From Pseudomonadota bacterium (GTDB lineage: Bacteria > Pseudomonadota > Gammaproteobacteria > Ga0077536): DNA of 64,000 nt. The stretch spans positions 62,001-126,000 of the forward strand of contig JADJYF010000003.1 of assembly GCA_016719885.1 (NCBI GenBank), in the 5' to 3' direction. Below, one piece after another: positions 10,333-19,377 of this stretch (positions are counted from its first letter, which is position 1; each line of letters starts with the position of its first letter). The notes beneath the pieces were generated by a model, which was given only the letters and a program-made list of their open reading frames with translations, was not told where the DNA came from and searched no databases. The translations under genes were made by a program, and so were the position numbers.

Positions 10333-11051
10333 GGTGCGGCCTTGCGCATCGCCAGTTTCATTTCCTCGACCGCGCCGGTCATGCCGACGAACAGCGCGCG
10401 CGCCACGATGGAATGACCGATGTTGAGGTCGCGTATCACCTCGATGGCGGCGATCGCCGCGACGTTTTCATAGTGCAGGCCATGGCCGGCGTTGACGATG
10501 AGACCGGCGGCGGCGGCCCGCGCCGCGCCGGCTTGGATCAGTGCTAGCTGCTTAGCCTGTTGCCCGGCCTCCGTGGCGTCGGCATAGGTGCCGGTGTGCA
10601 GTTCGATGGCGGCCACGCCGAGGCGCGCGGCGGCATCGATCTGCGCTTCGCTGGGGTCGATGAACAGGGACACTTCGATGCCGGCGCGCGCCAGGTGGGC
10701 GCACAGCGGGCCGAGCTGTTCGTAGCAGGCGACGACATCGAGGCCGCCTTCGGTGGTCAGCTCGGCGCGGCGCTCCGGCACGATACAGCACGCCCATGGC
10801 CGCACCGCGCAGGCGATGGACACCATCTCGTGGGTGGCCGCCATCTCGAGGTTCATGGGCACTTCGAGGCTGCGGCGCAGCTGGTGAACGTCGGCGTCCT
10901 GGATATGGCGCCGGTCTTCACGCAGGTGAATGGTGATGCTGTCGGCGCCACCGACCTCGGCGGCGCGCGCGGCAATCGCGAGATCCGGGTAACGGGTACG
11001 GCGTGCCTGGCGCAGGGTCGCGACGTGGTCGATGTTGACTCCGAGATTCAT
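10329..11051 (-). CDS. pdxJ: Pyridoxine 5'-phosphate synthase
   Basis: PdxJ condenses 1-deoxyxylulose 5-phosphate with 3-amino-2-oxopropyl phosphate to give pyridoxine 5'-phosphate in DXP-dependent vitamin B6 synthesis. It is a 240-residue TIM barrel: MNLGVNIDHVATLRQARRT at the N-terminus, IHLREDRRHIQD, MNLEMAATHEM, VSLFIDPSEAQI, and INAGHGLHYENV-like VNAGHGLHYENVA near residue 190. It overlaps acpS by 4 bp and follows recO after 55 bp. Confidence 0.96.
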   Translation of the reverse strand: MNLGVNIDHVATLRQARRTRYPDLAIAARAAEVGGADSITIHLREDRRHIQDADVHQLRRSLEVPMNLEMAATHEMVSIACAVRPWACCIVPERRAELTTEGGLDVVACYEQLGPLCAHLARAGIEVSLFIDPSEAQIDAAARLGVAAIELHTGTYADATEAGQQAKQLALIQAGAARAAAAGLIVNAGHGLHYENVAAIAAIEVIRDLNIGHSIVARALFVGMTGAVEEMKLAMRKAAP

Positions 11052-11106
11052 GCTTCAAGTTCTCTGCGGCGGCAAGCGCGTGGTGATCGAAAATGCCGGC
11101 GCAATT

Positions 11107-11826
11107 CTACGGCTTTCCGCCCGCCAGCGCTTCGAACAGCTTGCGCGACGTCAGCGGGCGGCCATCGAGATGGTGATTGAGCACATGACGCATGAGGTGC
11201 TTGGCCTCGCGCAGTGCCTGGGGTGACAGCGGTTCCTCCGCCGCCAATGCCAGCAGGGTCGCGCCGTGCACCTTCGAGCCGGTGGCTTCGGGCCCGACCG
11301 GTACCGCGCCGCGCTCGACGTCGTAGTGATAGCACGCCTCGGCCGCGAGCGCCTGGTCGCCGCCCGCCTCGCAATCGAGCTGCAGGCCGAAGCCGAGCGC
11401 ATCCAAGAGCTGCTTCTCGAAGCGTCTCAGGATCTCCTCGATGGCGCCCTCGCCGGCCAGCGCCGCCAACGTGGCGCAATAGATCTCGAAAAGTTCATGG
11501 TTGGGATCATGGCTGGCGGTCAGGCGCATGACGAGTTCGTTGACATAGAACAGGCAGTAGAGACGCTCACCCGCCAGCATAGGCGGATGGGCCAAGGGTT
11601 CGGCGCGCACCAGGTTCATGAGTTCACCGCGGCCGACGAGCTGCAGGCGCAAAGGCACCAGTGGCTGGAGGCTGGCGGCCAGCGCCGAGTTGCGCCGCAA
11701 AGCGCCGCGCGCCACCGCCGCCACGCGTCCACGGGTCTCGGTCAGGAATTCGACGATGAGGCTGGTCTCACGGTAGCGGCGACTGTGGAGCACGTAGCCT
11801 GAATCATCGGCGGCGTCGGTGGCCAT
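11107..11826 (-). CDS. recO: DNA repair protein RecO
   Basis: RecO works with RecF and RecR to load RecA at gaps and anneals SSB-coated DNA. The 239-residue protein has the N-terminal OB fold (GYVLHSRRYRETSLIVEFLT, RVAAVARGALR), then a helical domain with ERLYCLFYVNELVMRL and ELFEIYCATLAALA. The Cys pairs of a zinc finger are not present, as in many gammaproteobacterial RecO proteins. A TTG at 11838 is an alternative start; the ATG at 11826 was chosen. It is downstream of era on the same strand, with a REP palindrome between them. Confidence 0.92.
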   Translation of the reverse strand: MATDAADDSGYVLHSRRYRETSLIVEFLTETRGRVAAVARGALRRNSALAASLQPLVPLRLQLVGRGELMNLVRAEPLAHPPMLAGERLYCLFYVNELVMRLTASHDPNHELFEIYCATLAALAGEGAIEEILRRFEKQLLDALGFGLQLDCEAGGDQALAAEACYHYDVERGAVPVGPEATGSKVHGATLLALAAEEPLSPQALREAKHLMRHVLNHHLDGRPLTSRKLFEALAGGKP

Positions 11827-11843
11827 GTCAGTGAGCAACGGCC

Positions 11844-11871
11844 TGTAGGTGCGAATTCATTCCCACCTACA
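11844..11871. repeat. REP-like palindrome, family 2 (GTAG foot), era-recO gap
   Basis: A 28-bp inverted repeat with perfect 8-bp outer arms TGTAGGTG and CACCTACA. Inside, GCGAAT-TC-ATTCcC is a stem with a TC loop and one mismatch. The GTAG at 11845 sits 5' of the stem, the GTRG rule of bacterial REP sequences. The same core with the same foot is found at 52753-52825. It lies in the 68-bp gap between two co-oriented genes. Confidence 0.7.
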
Positions 11872-11894
11872 TGGGCGCGTGACATGGGCACACT

Positions 11895-12791
11895 TCAATC
11901 GCCCAGCCCCAGCGGCTGCATGGCCTCGGCGCTGTCGGTCCAGCCGCGCCGGGTCTTGACCCATACGCGCAGAAACACACGCCGCTGCAGCAGTTGCTCG
12001 AGATCCTGGCGCGCCTCGGTCGAGATGCGCTTCAACAGCTCGCCGTCCTTGCCGATCACGATGGATTTTTGGCTGTCGCGTTCCACCCAGATGGTCGCGA
12101 GGATGCTGGTGAGGTTGTCCTCGTCCTTGAAATCGTCGATCAGCACCGTGGTGCGATAGGGCAACTCGTCGCCGAGGAAGCGCAGGGTTTTCTCGCGAAT
12201 GATCTCGCTGGCGAAGAAGCGCTCCGGGCGGTCGGTGATCTGGTCGTGGGGATACAGATGCGCACGTTCGGGCATGGCACGACTGAGTTCGTTCACGAGA
12301 TCATCGACGCCCGAGCCCGTGCGCGCGCAGATCGGAATGATGGCGGCGAACTGCTTGTTCGCGCTGAGTTCCGCGATCAGCGGCAGGAGATCCGCTTTCG
12401 ATTTCAGGAGATCGTGCTTGTTGAGCGCCAGCACTATGGGCAGACCGGCCTCGCTCAGCATGTCGTACACGACCTGGTCGTCGGCATGCCAATAGCGTGC
12501 GTCGGCAACCAGCACCGCGCGGTCGACATCGCCCAGCGCGTGGCGCACCTGGCGGTTCATCTGGCGGTTGAGTTCGTTCTTGGGATGACGCTGCCAGCCC
12601 GGCGTGTCGACGAACACCAACTGCGTGTCGTCAATGGTCTTCACACCCAGGATTTGATAACGCGTGGTCTGCGGCTTGCGCGACGTGATGCTGAGCTTTT
12701 GGCCAAGTATGCAATTGAGCAAGGTCGACTTGCCGACATTGGCGCGGCCGACGATGGCGACCAGGCCGCAGCGTTCCACGGGCGTGCTCAT
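11895..12791 (-). CDS. era: GTPase Era
   Basis: Era is an essential Ras-like GTPase that binds the 3' end of 16S rRNA and assists 30S assembly. Length is 298 residues (E. coli 301). G1 is GRANVGKST (15-23), then SRKPQTTRYQILG (G2), VDTPGW (G3), NKHDLL (G4), and a C-terminal KH domain with VIGKDGELLKRISTEAR. The open frame runs 35 codons further upstream, but the ATG at 12791 overlaps the rnc stop (ATGA), fits the family length and is the usual rnc-era coupling. Confidence 0.97.
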   Translation of the reverse strand: MSTPVERCGLVAIVGRANVGKSTLLNCILGQKLSITSRKPQTTRYQILGVKTIDDTQLVFVDTPGWQRHPKNELNRQMNRQVRHALGDVDRAVLVADARYWHADDQVVYDMLSEAGLPIVLALNKHDLLKSKADLLPLIAELSANKQFAAIIPICARTGSGVDDLVNELSRAMPERAHLYPHDQITDRPERFFASEIIREKTLRFLGDELPYRTTVLIDDFKDEDNLTSILATIWVERDSQKSIVIGKDGELLKRISTEARQDLEQLLQRRVFLRVWVKTRRGWTDSAEAMQPLGLGD

Positions 12792-13465
12792 CGCGGATTC
12801 AACAGCTGCAAGGTGGCGCGCGCGGCGGCTTGCTCGGCCTTGCGGCGTGTCGGCCCGCTGGCGACGACCGGCTCCGGCAGGCTGTCGACCTGGCAACTGA
12901 CGGTGAAAACTTGCTCGTGGGACGGGCCCGATATATCCATGGTCTTATACTCCGGCAGGCTGCGACGCCGGCTTTGAAGGAATTCCTGCAAGGCGGTCTT
13001 GGCGTCCTTGCGTGTGCTGTCGGGGTCGATACTGCTGAGCCGCGTGGCGAGCAGGCGCAGCACCGTGTCGCGGCAGGCGTCCATGCCGCCGTCGAGATAG
13101 ATGGCGCCCAGCAGCGCTTCGACGGCATTGGCCAGGATCGAGTCACGGCGCCAGCCGCCGCTCTTCAATTCGCCTTCGCCCAGGCGGATGAGATCGCCGA
13201 GATCGAGACCGCGCGCGACCTCGGCCAGGCTCTCGCGATTGACCAGGGTCGCGCGAGTGCGCGTCAACTGGCCTTCGTCGGCGTCGGGAAACTGCGAAAA
13301 CAGGTGCTCGGCGACCACCATGCCGAGCAGTGCATCGCCGAGGAATTCCAGTCTTTCGTTATGACGGGCGCCCACGCTGCGATGCGTGAGGGCGCGCGTC
13401 AGCAGGCTTTCGTCCTGGAAGGCATAGCCCAGCGTGCGCAGGATTTTGCCGGCGATGTGCTGCAA
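12788..13465 (-). CDS. rnc: Ribonuclease III
   Basis: RNase III cleaves double-stranded RNA, including rRNA precursors. The 225-residue protein has the nuclease signature HNERLEFLGDALL (about 35-47; Glu40 and Asp44 metal ligands), the second acidic site DGGMDA region, and a C-terminal double-stranded RNA-binding domain ending SGPTRRKAEQAAARATLQLL. The start is TTG at 13465, 10 bp after the upstream stop; this gives an N-terminus as long as E. coli RNase III. It overlaps era by 4 bp. Confidence 0.95.
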   Translation of the reverse strand: MQHIAGKILRTLGYAFQDESLLTRALTHRSVGARHNERLEFLGDALLGMVVAEHLFSQFPDADEGQLTRTRATLVNRESLAEVARGLDLGDLIRLGEGELKSGGWRRDSILANAVEALLGAIYLDGGMDACRDTVLRLLATRLSSIDPDSTRKDAKTALQEFLQSRRRSLPEYKTMDISGPSHEQVFTVSCQVDSLPEPVVASGPTRRKAEQAAARATLQLLNPR

Positions 13466-13475
13466 GATTTCGGCG

Positions 13476-13877
13476 TCAGTCGGTCTTGACCGGACCGAAT
13501 TCCTTTACGTTGCGGTAGTTCATGATGACGTCGAGATTGCTGAACAGCGGCGCGCGGATCTCGTATTCGATGACCACGACCTTGTCATTGGTGCCCTTCT
13601 TCTTGCCGACCGTCACGACCTTGGACAGGCCCGGGGTGTCGAAGCGATCGACGTCGCTGACGTCGAACTGGCGCATCAAAGCCTGGACCACTTCGCCCTT
13701 GCTCATGCGCGCCGCGTCCGGATTGGCGCCGAGATGCTCCATGGCCTGGTCGACTTTCATTTTTTCGTTGTAGACCGGCCACAGCTTCATGGCCAACAAC
13801 GCGGCCGCGCCCAGCACGATACAGCTGGTGATGAGGCCGCTTAAGGTCACGCCCCGTTGATGTCGCTTCGAATTCAT
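13476..13877 (-). CDS. DUF4845 family single-pass membrane protein
   Basis: A 133-residue protein of unknown function that is regularly found between lepB and rnc in Pseudomonas-like genomes. The N-terminus RHQRGVTLSGLITSCIV, followed by a hydrophobic stretch to about residue 30, resembles a type IV pilin-like membrane anchor, though the canonical Glu5 is not obvious. The rest (VYNEKMKVDQAMEHL, SKGEVVQALMRQFDVSDVD, VVVIEYEIRAPLFSNLDVIMNY) is probably periplasmic. It lies 18 bp after lepB and 10 bp before rnc on the same strand, so a role in secretion or envelope quality is possible but not shown. Confidence 0.85.
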   Translation of the reverse strand: MNSKRHQRGVTLSGLITSCIVLGAAALLAMKLWPVYNEKMKVDQAMEHLGANPDAARMSKGEVVQALMRQFDVSDVDRFDTPGLSKVVTVGKKKGTNDKVVVIEYEIRAPLFSNLDVIMNYRNVKEFGPVKTD

Positions 13878-13895
13878 TGCCTATCCCCCCGTTGG

Positions 13896-14729
13896 TCAGT
13901 GAATCATGGATCCGATGCGCTTCACATCGGGGCCGCTGTCCCAATTCATCCAGATGAAGAACGCGCGCCCGACCAGGTTTTGATCCGGAACGTAGCCCCA
14001 GTAACGCGAATCGCGGCTGTTGTCGCGATTGTCTCCCAGCACGAAGTAATGGCCGGCCGGCACCTTGAATTCGCCGTTGGGCGAGCCGGCGCCCGGCGTC
14101 AACAGGATGTCGTGTTCGACCTCCCCCAGGTGCTCATTGAACATCATGGCGCCGGTGTTGGACGCCGCGGATCGTACACCAACGAATGTTCCCTTCGGAA
14201 CCGATTCGACCAGTTGGTCGTTGATATACAAGGCCTTGTCGATGTAGCGCACGGTGTCGCCCGGCAGGCCGACGATGCGCTTGATGAAGGGCGTCGAGGG
14301 GTCGAGCGGATAACGGAACACCACCACGTCGCCGCGCTTGGGCTGGCCGAGTTCGATGACCTTGCGATTGAGCACCGGCAGGCGGATGCCGTAGTCGAAC
14401 TTGTTGACGAGGATGAAGTCGCCGATCAGGAGTGTAGGAATCATCGAGCCGGACGGGATGCGAAACGGCTCGACCACGAACGAGCGCAGCAACAGCACCA
14501 CCAGGAAAATCGGAAAGAACGAACGCGCGTAGTCGACCAGCCACGGCAGTTCTGGCGCATCGAGCGCCAGCGGCGCGTCGACACCCGCGCCCGCCTGGGC
14601 CGCCTTGTCGCGCGCTTCTTCGCGCGCGGCGCGCAGTCGCGCCGGCGCGAATACCAGGCTGTCGCAGGCCCAGATCACGCCACTGACGAACACCAGCAGC
14701 GTCAGGATCGCGGCGAAGTCCCAAATCAT
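13896..14729 (-). CDS. lepB: Signal peptidase I
   Basis: LepB removes signal peptides from exported proteins at the outer face of the inner membrane. Two N-terminal membrane segments (about 5-25 and 70-86) precede the protease domain. The dyad is Ser95 in IPSGSMIPTLLIGD and Lys150 in STPFIKRIVGLPGD; GHYFVLGDNRDNSRDSRYWG is box E. The open frame extends upstream to 14867, but the ATG at 14729 overlaps the lepA stop (ATGA) and gives a normal 277 residues starting MIWDFAAILT. Confidence 0.96.
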   Translation of the reverse strand: MIWDFAAILTLLVFVSGVIWACDSLVFAPARLRAAREEARDKAAQAGAGVDAPLALDAPELPWLVDYARSFFPIFLVVLLLRSFVVEPFRIPSGSMIPTLLIGDFILVNKFDYGIRLPVLNRKVIELGQPKRGDVVVFRYPLDPSTPFIKRIVGLPGDTVRYIDKALYINDQLVESVPKGTFVGVRSAASNTGAMMFNEHLGEVEHDILLTPGAGSPNGEFKVPAGHYFVLGDNRDNSRDSRYWGYVPDQNLVGRAFFIWMNWDSGPDVKRIGSMIH

Positions 14730-16534
14730 GGCGTCTTGCCCACTTTGAGCACCGCCATGAACGCCTCCTGCGGAATTTCGACCGAGCCGAACTGTTTCAT
14801 GCGCTTCTTGCCCTCTTTCTGCTTCTCCAGCAACTTCCGTTTGCGCGTCGCATCGCCGCCATAGCACTTGGCCGTGACGTTCTTGCGCAAGGCCTTGACC
14901 GTTTCGCGCGCGATGATCTTGGAACCGACCGAGGCCTGGATGGCGATGTCGAACATCTGGCGCGGAATGAGCTCACGCATCTTGGCGGTCAATTCGCGGC
15001 CGCGGCGCTGGGCGAGATCGCGATGCACGATGACCGACAGCGCATCGACCTTCTCGCTGTTGATGAGGACATCGATCTTGACCATGTCGGCGGCCTGGTA
15101 GTGCGAGAAGTTGTAGTCCATCGAAGCGTAGCCACGGCTGACGGACTTCAGACGGTCGAAAAAGTCGGTGACCATCTCCGCCATCGGCAGCAGGTAGCTG
15201 ACCGACACTTGGCCTTTGATGAAGTTGAGCTTGGTCTGCGCGCCGCGTTTGTCGATACACAGGCTGATGATGTTGCCGAGGTAATCTTGCGGCACCAGGA
15301 TGTCGACCGTGATCAGCGGCTCTCGGATCTCCTCGATGGTGCTCGGTTCCGGCAAATGGGCCGGATTGTCGATGTAGCGGGTGTCGCCGTTGCGCATCAC
15401 CAGTTCATACACCACGGTCGGCGCGGTGGTGATGAGATTGATGTTGTACTCGCGTTCGATGCGCTCCTGGATGATCTCCATGTGCAGCATGCCGAGGAAG
15501 CCGCAGCGGAAACCGAAGCCCAGCGCTTCGGAGGTCTCGGGCTCGTAGTGCAACGCGGCGTCGTTGAGGCGCAGCTTGGCGAGCGCCTCGCGGAAGGCCT
15601 CGTAGTCGCCTGAGTCGATGGGATAGAGCCCTGCGAACACGTTCGGCTTCGATTGCTTGAAGCCCGGCAAGGGTTCGCTCGCCGGCCGCGCCGCGCCGGT
15701 GATGGTGTCGCCGACCGGCGCACCGTCGATTTCCTTTATGCCGGCCACCAGGTAACCGACTTCACCGGTCAGCAGCGCACTCTTCTTGACGCGCTTGGGC
15801 GTGAAGATGCCGACCTCGTCGACGTCATGATCGCGGCCGGTCGACATCATGCGGATACGGCTCTTCTGGTGCAGTTCGCCGTCGAACACCCGCACCAGCG
15901 ACACCACGCCGAGGTAGTTGTCGAACCAGGAGTCGATGATCAAGGCCTTGAGCGGCGCGTCCACGCTGCCGGTCGGCGCCGGCACGCGTTCGACCAGCTG
16001 CTCAAGCAGGTCGGCCACGCCGACGCCGGTCTTGGCGCTGACATGGATGGCGTCGGTGGCGTCGATACCGATGATGTTTTCGATTTCGGTGCAGACGCGG
16101 TCAGGTTCGGCCGACGGCAGGTCGATCTTGTTCAAGACCGGGATCACCTCCAGACCCTGGTCGACCGCGGTATGGCAGTTGGCGACCGACTGCGCTTCCA
16201 CGCCCTGCGCCGCGTCCACCACCAGCAGCGCGCCTTCGCAGGCCGCCAGCGAGCGCGACACCTCGTAGCTGAAGTCGACGTGGCCGGGGGTGTCGATGAA
16301 GTTCAGCAGGTAGGTCTTGCCGTCGCGCGACTTGAAGTCGAGGCTGACGCTCTGCGCCTTGATGGTGATGCCGCGTTCCCGCTCGATGTCCATGGAGTCC
16401 AGCACCTGGGCCTCCATTTCGCGCTCTTCCAGGCCGCCGCACATCTGGATGAAGCGATCGGCCAAGGTCGATTTGCCGTGGTCGATGTGGGCAATGATGG
16501 AAAAATTGCGGACGTTTCGATTCGCGGGCTGCAT
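14726..16534 (-). CDS. lepA: Elongation factor 4 (LepA GTPase)
   Basis: LepA/EF4 is a ribosomal GTPase related to EF-G, implicated in 30S biogenesis and elongation control. Length is 602 residues (E. coli 599). G1 IIAHIDHGKSTLADRF (13-28), GITIKAQSVSLDF, G3 FIDTPGHVDFSYEVSRSL, G4 VLNKIDLPSAEPD; then EF-G-like domains II, III and V and the LepA-specific C-terminus with KCYGGDATRKRKLLEKQKEG. It is the first gene of the lepA-lepB-DUF4845-rnc-era-recO-pdxJ-acpS run and overlaps lepB by 4 bp. Confidence 0.98.
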   Translation of the reverse strand: MQPANRNVRNFSIIAHIDHGKSTLADRFIQMCGGLEEREMEAQVLDSMDIERERGITIKAQSVSLDFKSRDGKTYLLNFIDTPGHVDFSYEVSRSLAACEGALLVVDAAQGVEAQSVANCHTAVDQGLEVIPVLNKIDLPSAEPDRVCTEIENIIGIDATDAIHVSAKTGVGVADLLEQLVERVPAPTGSVDAPLKALIIDSWFDNYLGVVSLVRVFDGELHQKSRIRMMSTGRDHDVDEVGIFTPKRVKKSALLTGEVGYLVAGIKEIDGAPVGDTITGAARPASEPLPGFKQSKPNVFAGLYPIDSGDYEAFREALAKLRLNDAALHYEPETSEALGFGFRCGFLGMLHMEIIQERIEREYNINLITTAPTVVYELVMRNGDTRYIDNPAHLPEPSTIEEIREPLITVDILVPQDYLGNIISLCIDKRGAQTKLNFIKGQVSVSYLLPMAEMVTDFFDRLKSVSRGYASMDYNFSHYQAADMVKIDVLINSEKVDALSVIVHRDLAQRRGRELTAKMRELIPRQMFDIAIQASVGSKIIARETVKALRKNVTAKCYGGDATRKRKLLEKQKEGKKRMKQFGSVEIPQEAFMAVLKVGKTP

Positions 16535-16627
16535 GGGGCTCCGATGGGCGGCGGGCGGTTCGCCCGAAAAGCACGCGATTCTAGCGCAGACTGCCGCCGG
16601 ACACGATGCCGCGACCGGCCGCCGCGC

Positions 16628-16909
16628 TCAGCCCGCGGCAAGCGCCGCGGCGGCGCGCTCGGCGCGAAAGCGGAACGCGCAGATCTCCTGCTCGCCACGC
16701 AACAGCAGCGGCACGCGCAGGCCGTAGCGCTCGGCGAGCGCCGGCGACGAATCGACGTCGACCACCGCCAGCTCGAAGCGGCCGTGGCCCGCCTCCCACG
16801 CGCGCAGCGCCGTTTCGAAGCTCGTGCACAACGGGCAATCGAGGCGCGTCATCAAGGTCCAGCGCGGCGCCTCGCTGGCCGCCGCGCTGCCGGCGCCCGT
16901 CTCAGCCAT
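16628..16909 (-). CDS. Glutaredoxin-like protein (DUF836 family)
   Basis: A 93-residue thioredoxin-fold protein with TRLDCPLCTSFETALRAW, that is, a CPLC redox-like motif at about residues 25-28, and YGLRVPLLLRGEQEI with the cis-proline (RVP) of the fold. Its substrate is unknown. Small glutaredoxin-like genes between mucD and lepA are a recurring feature of Pseudomonas-like genomes. Its start overlaps the end of the MucD gene by 8 bp, so it is probably translated from the sigma-E operon message. Confidence 0.82.
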   Translation of the reverse strand: MAETGAGSAAASEAPRWTLMTRLDCPLCTSFETALRAWEAGHGRFELAVVDVDSSPALAERYGLRVPLLLRGEQEICAFRFRAERAAAALAAG

Positions 16910-18353
16910 TCTTGGCCGGCACCTTCATGGCCAGGAACAGCGGCCCGCCCTGACGCTGGATGAGGATGGGCACGGTCTTGCCCGGCGTGAGGGCCTCGAC
17001 CTGCTCACGGAAATCCTTCAGGCCGCCAATCTTGCGGTTGTTCATCTGCAGGATGATGTCGCCGGTACGCAGGCCCGCGCTGTAGGCCGGGCCGTCGGCG
17101 ATATCTTCGACCAGCACGCCGCCGTCGTTGACCTCGGCCTGCTCGCGCTGCTGCTTGCTGGGCTCGACCACCGCTATCTTGAGCTTGGCATCGAGCTTGG
17201 ATTTTTGCGCTTCGCCGCCCGCCGCGACTTCCGGCTGCTCTTCCGGCAGCGCGCCGATCTCGATGGTCGACTTCTGGCGCTTGCCGTCGCGGATGAGCTC
17301 GACCGCGATCTTGTCGCCGACGTGGGTATTGCCAACCATTGGCGGCAGATCGGAGGAACGCTCGATGTTGGCACCGCTGAAGCTGAGGATGATGTCGCCG
17401 GTGCGTAAGCCCGCCTTCTCCGCCGGGCTGCCTTCCAGCACCTTGGACACCAGTGCGCCGGTCGGCTTCTGCATGTTGAACGATTCGGCGAGCTCCGACG
17501 TCACGTCCTGGATCAGGACGCCCAGCCAGCCGCGCGTCACGCTGCCGTGGTCGCGCAGCTGCTGGTAGACGTTCAATACCACCTGGATGGGAATGGCGAA
17601 CGATACGCCCATGAAGCCACCGGTGCGGCTGTAGATCTGCGAGTTGACGCCCACCACCTCGCCCTTGAGGTTGAACAAGGGGCCACCGGAGTTGCCGGGG
17701 TTGATGGCGACATCGGTCTGGATGAACGGCACGTAGTTTTCATTGGGCAGGCTGCGGCCCTTGGCGCTGACGATGCCGGCCGTCACCGAATAGTCGAAAC
17801 CGAAAGGCGAGCCGATGGCGAGCACCCATTCGCCGACCTCGAGCTTGTCCGAGTCGCCGGTGCTGACGGTCGGCAGATCCTTGTCGGTTTCAATCTTCAG
17901 TACCGCGATGTCGCTGCGTTGGTCCGAGCCGATGAGCTTGGCGGTGTGCTCGCTGCGGTCGGACATGCGCACGATGATTTCGTCGGCCTCGCGCACCACG
18001 TGGAAGTTGGTGATGACGTAGCCGTCCTTGCTGAGGATGAAGCCCGAGCCCAATGACGAGCGCGGGTCCTGGCCGCCGGGTCCGCCGTCGGGGCCGCCCG
18101 GCCCCTCGTCGCCGAAAAAGTGCCGGAAGAAATCGCCGAGCGGCCCGTCCTGGGGAATATCGGGCATGTTGAGGCCGGGCGGCAGGCGCTCGCTCAGCTT
18201 GGCGGCTTTCATGGTGGTGCTGATGTTGACCACCGCCGGACTGTTCTTCTTGGCCAGCACGGTGAAGTCCGGCAGGCGCACGTCCTGGGCGTGGGCCATG
18301 GGCAGGCCGGCGAGGGTCACGGCCGCGATCACGGCCAGCATCAATGCTCTCAT
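16902..18353 (-). CDS. mucD: Periplasmic serine endoprotease, DegP/MucD type
   Basis: A Do-like HtrA protease that degrades misfolded envelope proteins. A signal peptide (MRALMLAVIAAV to about residue 22, AHA cleavage) precedes the trypsin-like domain with triad His118 (ITNFHVV), Asp148 (RSDIAVLKI) and Ser222 (NPGNSGGPL), and two PDZ domains (GWLGVLIQDV onward, and VEDIADGPAYSAGLRTGD). Length is 483 residues. GGAG-like GGAG five bases before the ATG at 18353 favours it over the GTG at 18359. As the fourth gene of the rpoE-rseA-rseB-mucD unit it fits the MucD role. Confidence 0.95.
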   Translation of the reverse strand: MRALMLAVIAAVTLAGLPMAHAQDVRLPDFTVLAKKNSPAVVNISTTMKAAKLSERLPPGLNMPDIPQDGPLGDFFRHFFGDEGPGGPDGGPGGQDPRSSLGSGFILSKDGYVITNFHVVREADEIIVRMSDRSEHTAKLIGSDQRSDIAVLKIETDKDLPTVSTGDSDKLEVGEWVLAIGSPFGFDYSVTAGIVSAKGRSLPNENYVPFIQTDVAINPGNSGGPLFNLKGEVVGVNSQIYSRTGGFMGVSFAIPIQVVLNVYQQLRDHGSVTRGWLGVLIQDVTSELAESFNMQKPTGALVSKVLEGSPAEKAGLRTGDIILSFSGANIERSSDLPPMVGNTHVGDKIAVELIRDGKRQKSTIEIGALPEEQPEVAAGGEAQKSKLDAKLKIAVVEPSKQQREQAEVNDGGVLVEDIADGPAYSAGLRTGDIILQMNNRKIGGLKDFREQVEALTPGKTVPILIQRQGGPLFLAMKVPAKNG

Positions 18354-18363
18354 CGTCACTCCA

Positions 18364-19377
18364 TCACTCGTTGATCTTGGCTACCGAGGTCGCGATGCGC
18401 TTGACGGTCGGCAAGGGCACTTCGCCGACCACGGTAATCTGGTGCATGTCGTCCAGTCGGCTGAAGGCGTTCACCGCGCCGCGCGAGGACTGGCCGCGCA
18501 GCGCGCGCTTTTCATCGTCGACGGCCTCGACGAACACCGACACCATCGCCAGCCCGTCGGAATACACCAGGTGACTGACCGGCCCGCGTTTGTCCTCCAT
18601 GTGCTGCAAACTGCTTTCCTTGAATTCGAAGCCGGGCGGCAACCATGCCGCCTGCCAGTCCGGCGGCGTGCGGCTTTCGTCGCCCGGGTCATCGTAGTCG
18701 CCGTCCGCGTCGGTGCGCCAACTGAAGGCGGTGCCCTTGATGCCGGGCTCGAGCAGCTCGGCGGCGATGTCCGGACGCACGTCGAGCTGGGTGAACTGCA
18801 CCTGCTCCAGCGACTTGCCGTCGCCATTGACGATGGCGGACTTCAACAGCAGCTTGGTGTCGGTGTCCAGCCACAGCCGGTACCCATAGCGGTCAGGCGC
18901 GCGCGGTGTGACGGTCACCACCATGGCGTTGCGTCCCGCCACCCGGTCCTGGCCTTCGACGGCGAAGGCGTAGCTGCCCGAAAGCTTTTCCACCGGGGCG
19001 GAAAAGCCGATGCCGATGATGTCACGCGGCGGGTTCTTGTCGGCTGCGCCGCCGCCGTCGTCGGCCGACAGGCAGGTCACATCCGAGCCTTTACGAATGA
19101 CTTCCCGCGCCGGGCCGGACAGCGAGATCAGGCGCTCGCTCTCCACGTCGTCGGCATAGCGATGGATGAGCCGCATGCTTTCCAGCCGGTCGCCGCGCTG
19201 GTAGACGAACACGCCGTCATAGCTGAGCGTGCGGGTGGCCTCGTGCATGGTTCGCAGCGCCGCTTCGGCTTCCGGCTCGGCGGCCCATGCAATGCCGCAC
19301 CACAGCGCGGCGACCAGGGTCGCCGCACCGCGGACCGAGCGAGCGTCAGGGCCGTTCGAAACCGACGATGTGAACAT
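18364..19377 (-). CDS. rseB: Sigma-E factor regulatory protein RseB/MucB
   Basis: RseB is the periplasmic sensor that shields RseA from the DegS-type protease until lipids or misfolded outer-membrane proteins bind. The 337-residue protein has a signal-like segment (RGAATLVAALWCGIAWAAEPE), then a LolA-like N-domain (TRTLSYDGVFVYQRGDRLESM), and a C-domain (LPPGFEFKESSLQHM, HLVYSDGLAMVSVFVE). The ATG at 19377 lies inside rseA and overlaps it by 32 bp; no other good start is seen. It is 10 bp upstream of mucD. Confidence 0.93.
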   Translation of the reverse strand: MFTSSVSNGPDARSVRGAATLVAALWCGIAWAAEPEAEAALRTMHEATRTLSYDGVFVYQRGDRLESMRLIHRYADDVESERLISLSGPAREVIRKGSDVTCLSADDGGGAADKNPPRDIIGIGFSAPVEKLSGSYAFAVEGQDRVAGRNAMVVTVTPRAPDRYGYRLWLDTDTKLLLKSAIVNGDGKSLEQVQFTQLDVRPDIAAELLEPGIKGTAFSWRTDADGDYDDPGDESRTPPDWQAAWLPPGFEFKESSLQHMEDKRGPVSHLVYSDGLAMVSVFVEAVDDEKRALRGQSSRGAVNAFSRLDDMHQITVVGEVPLPTVKRIATSVAKINE

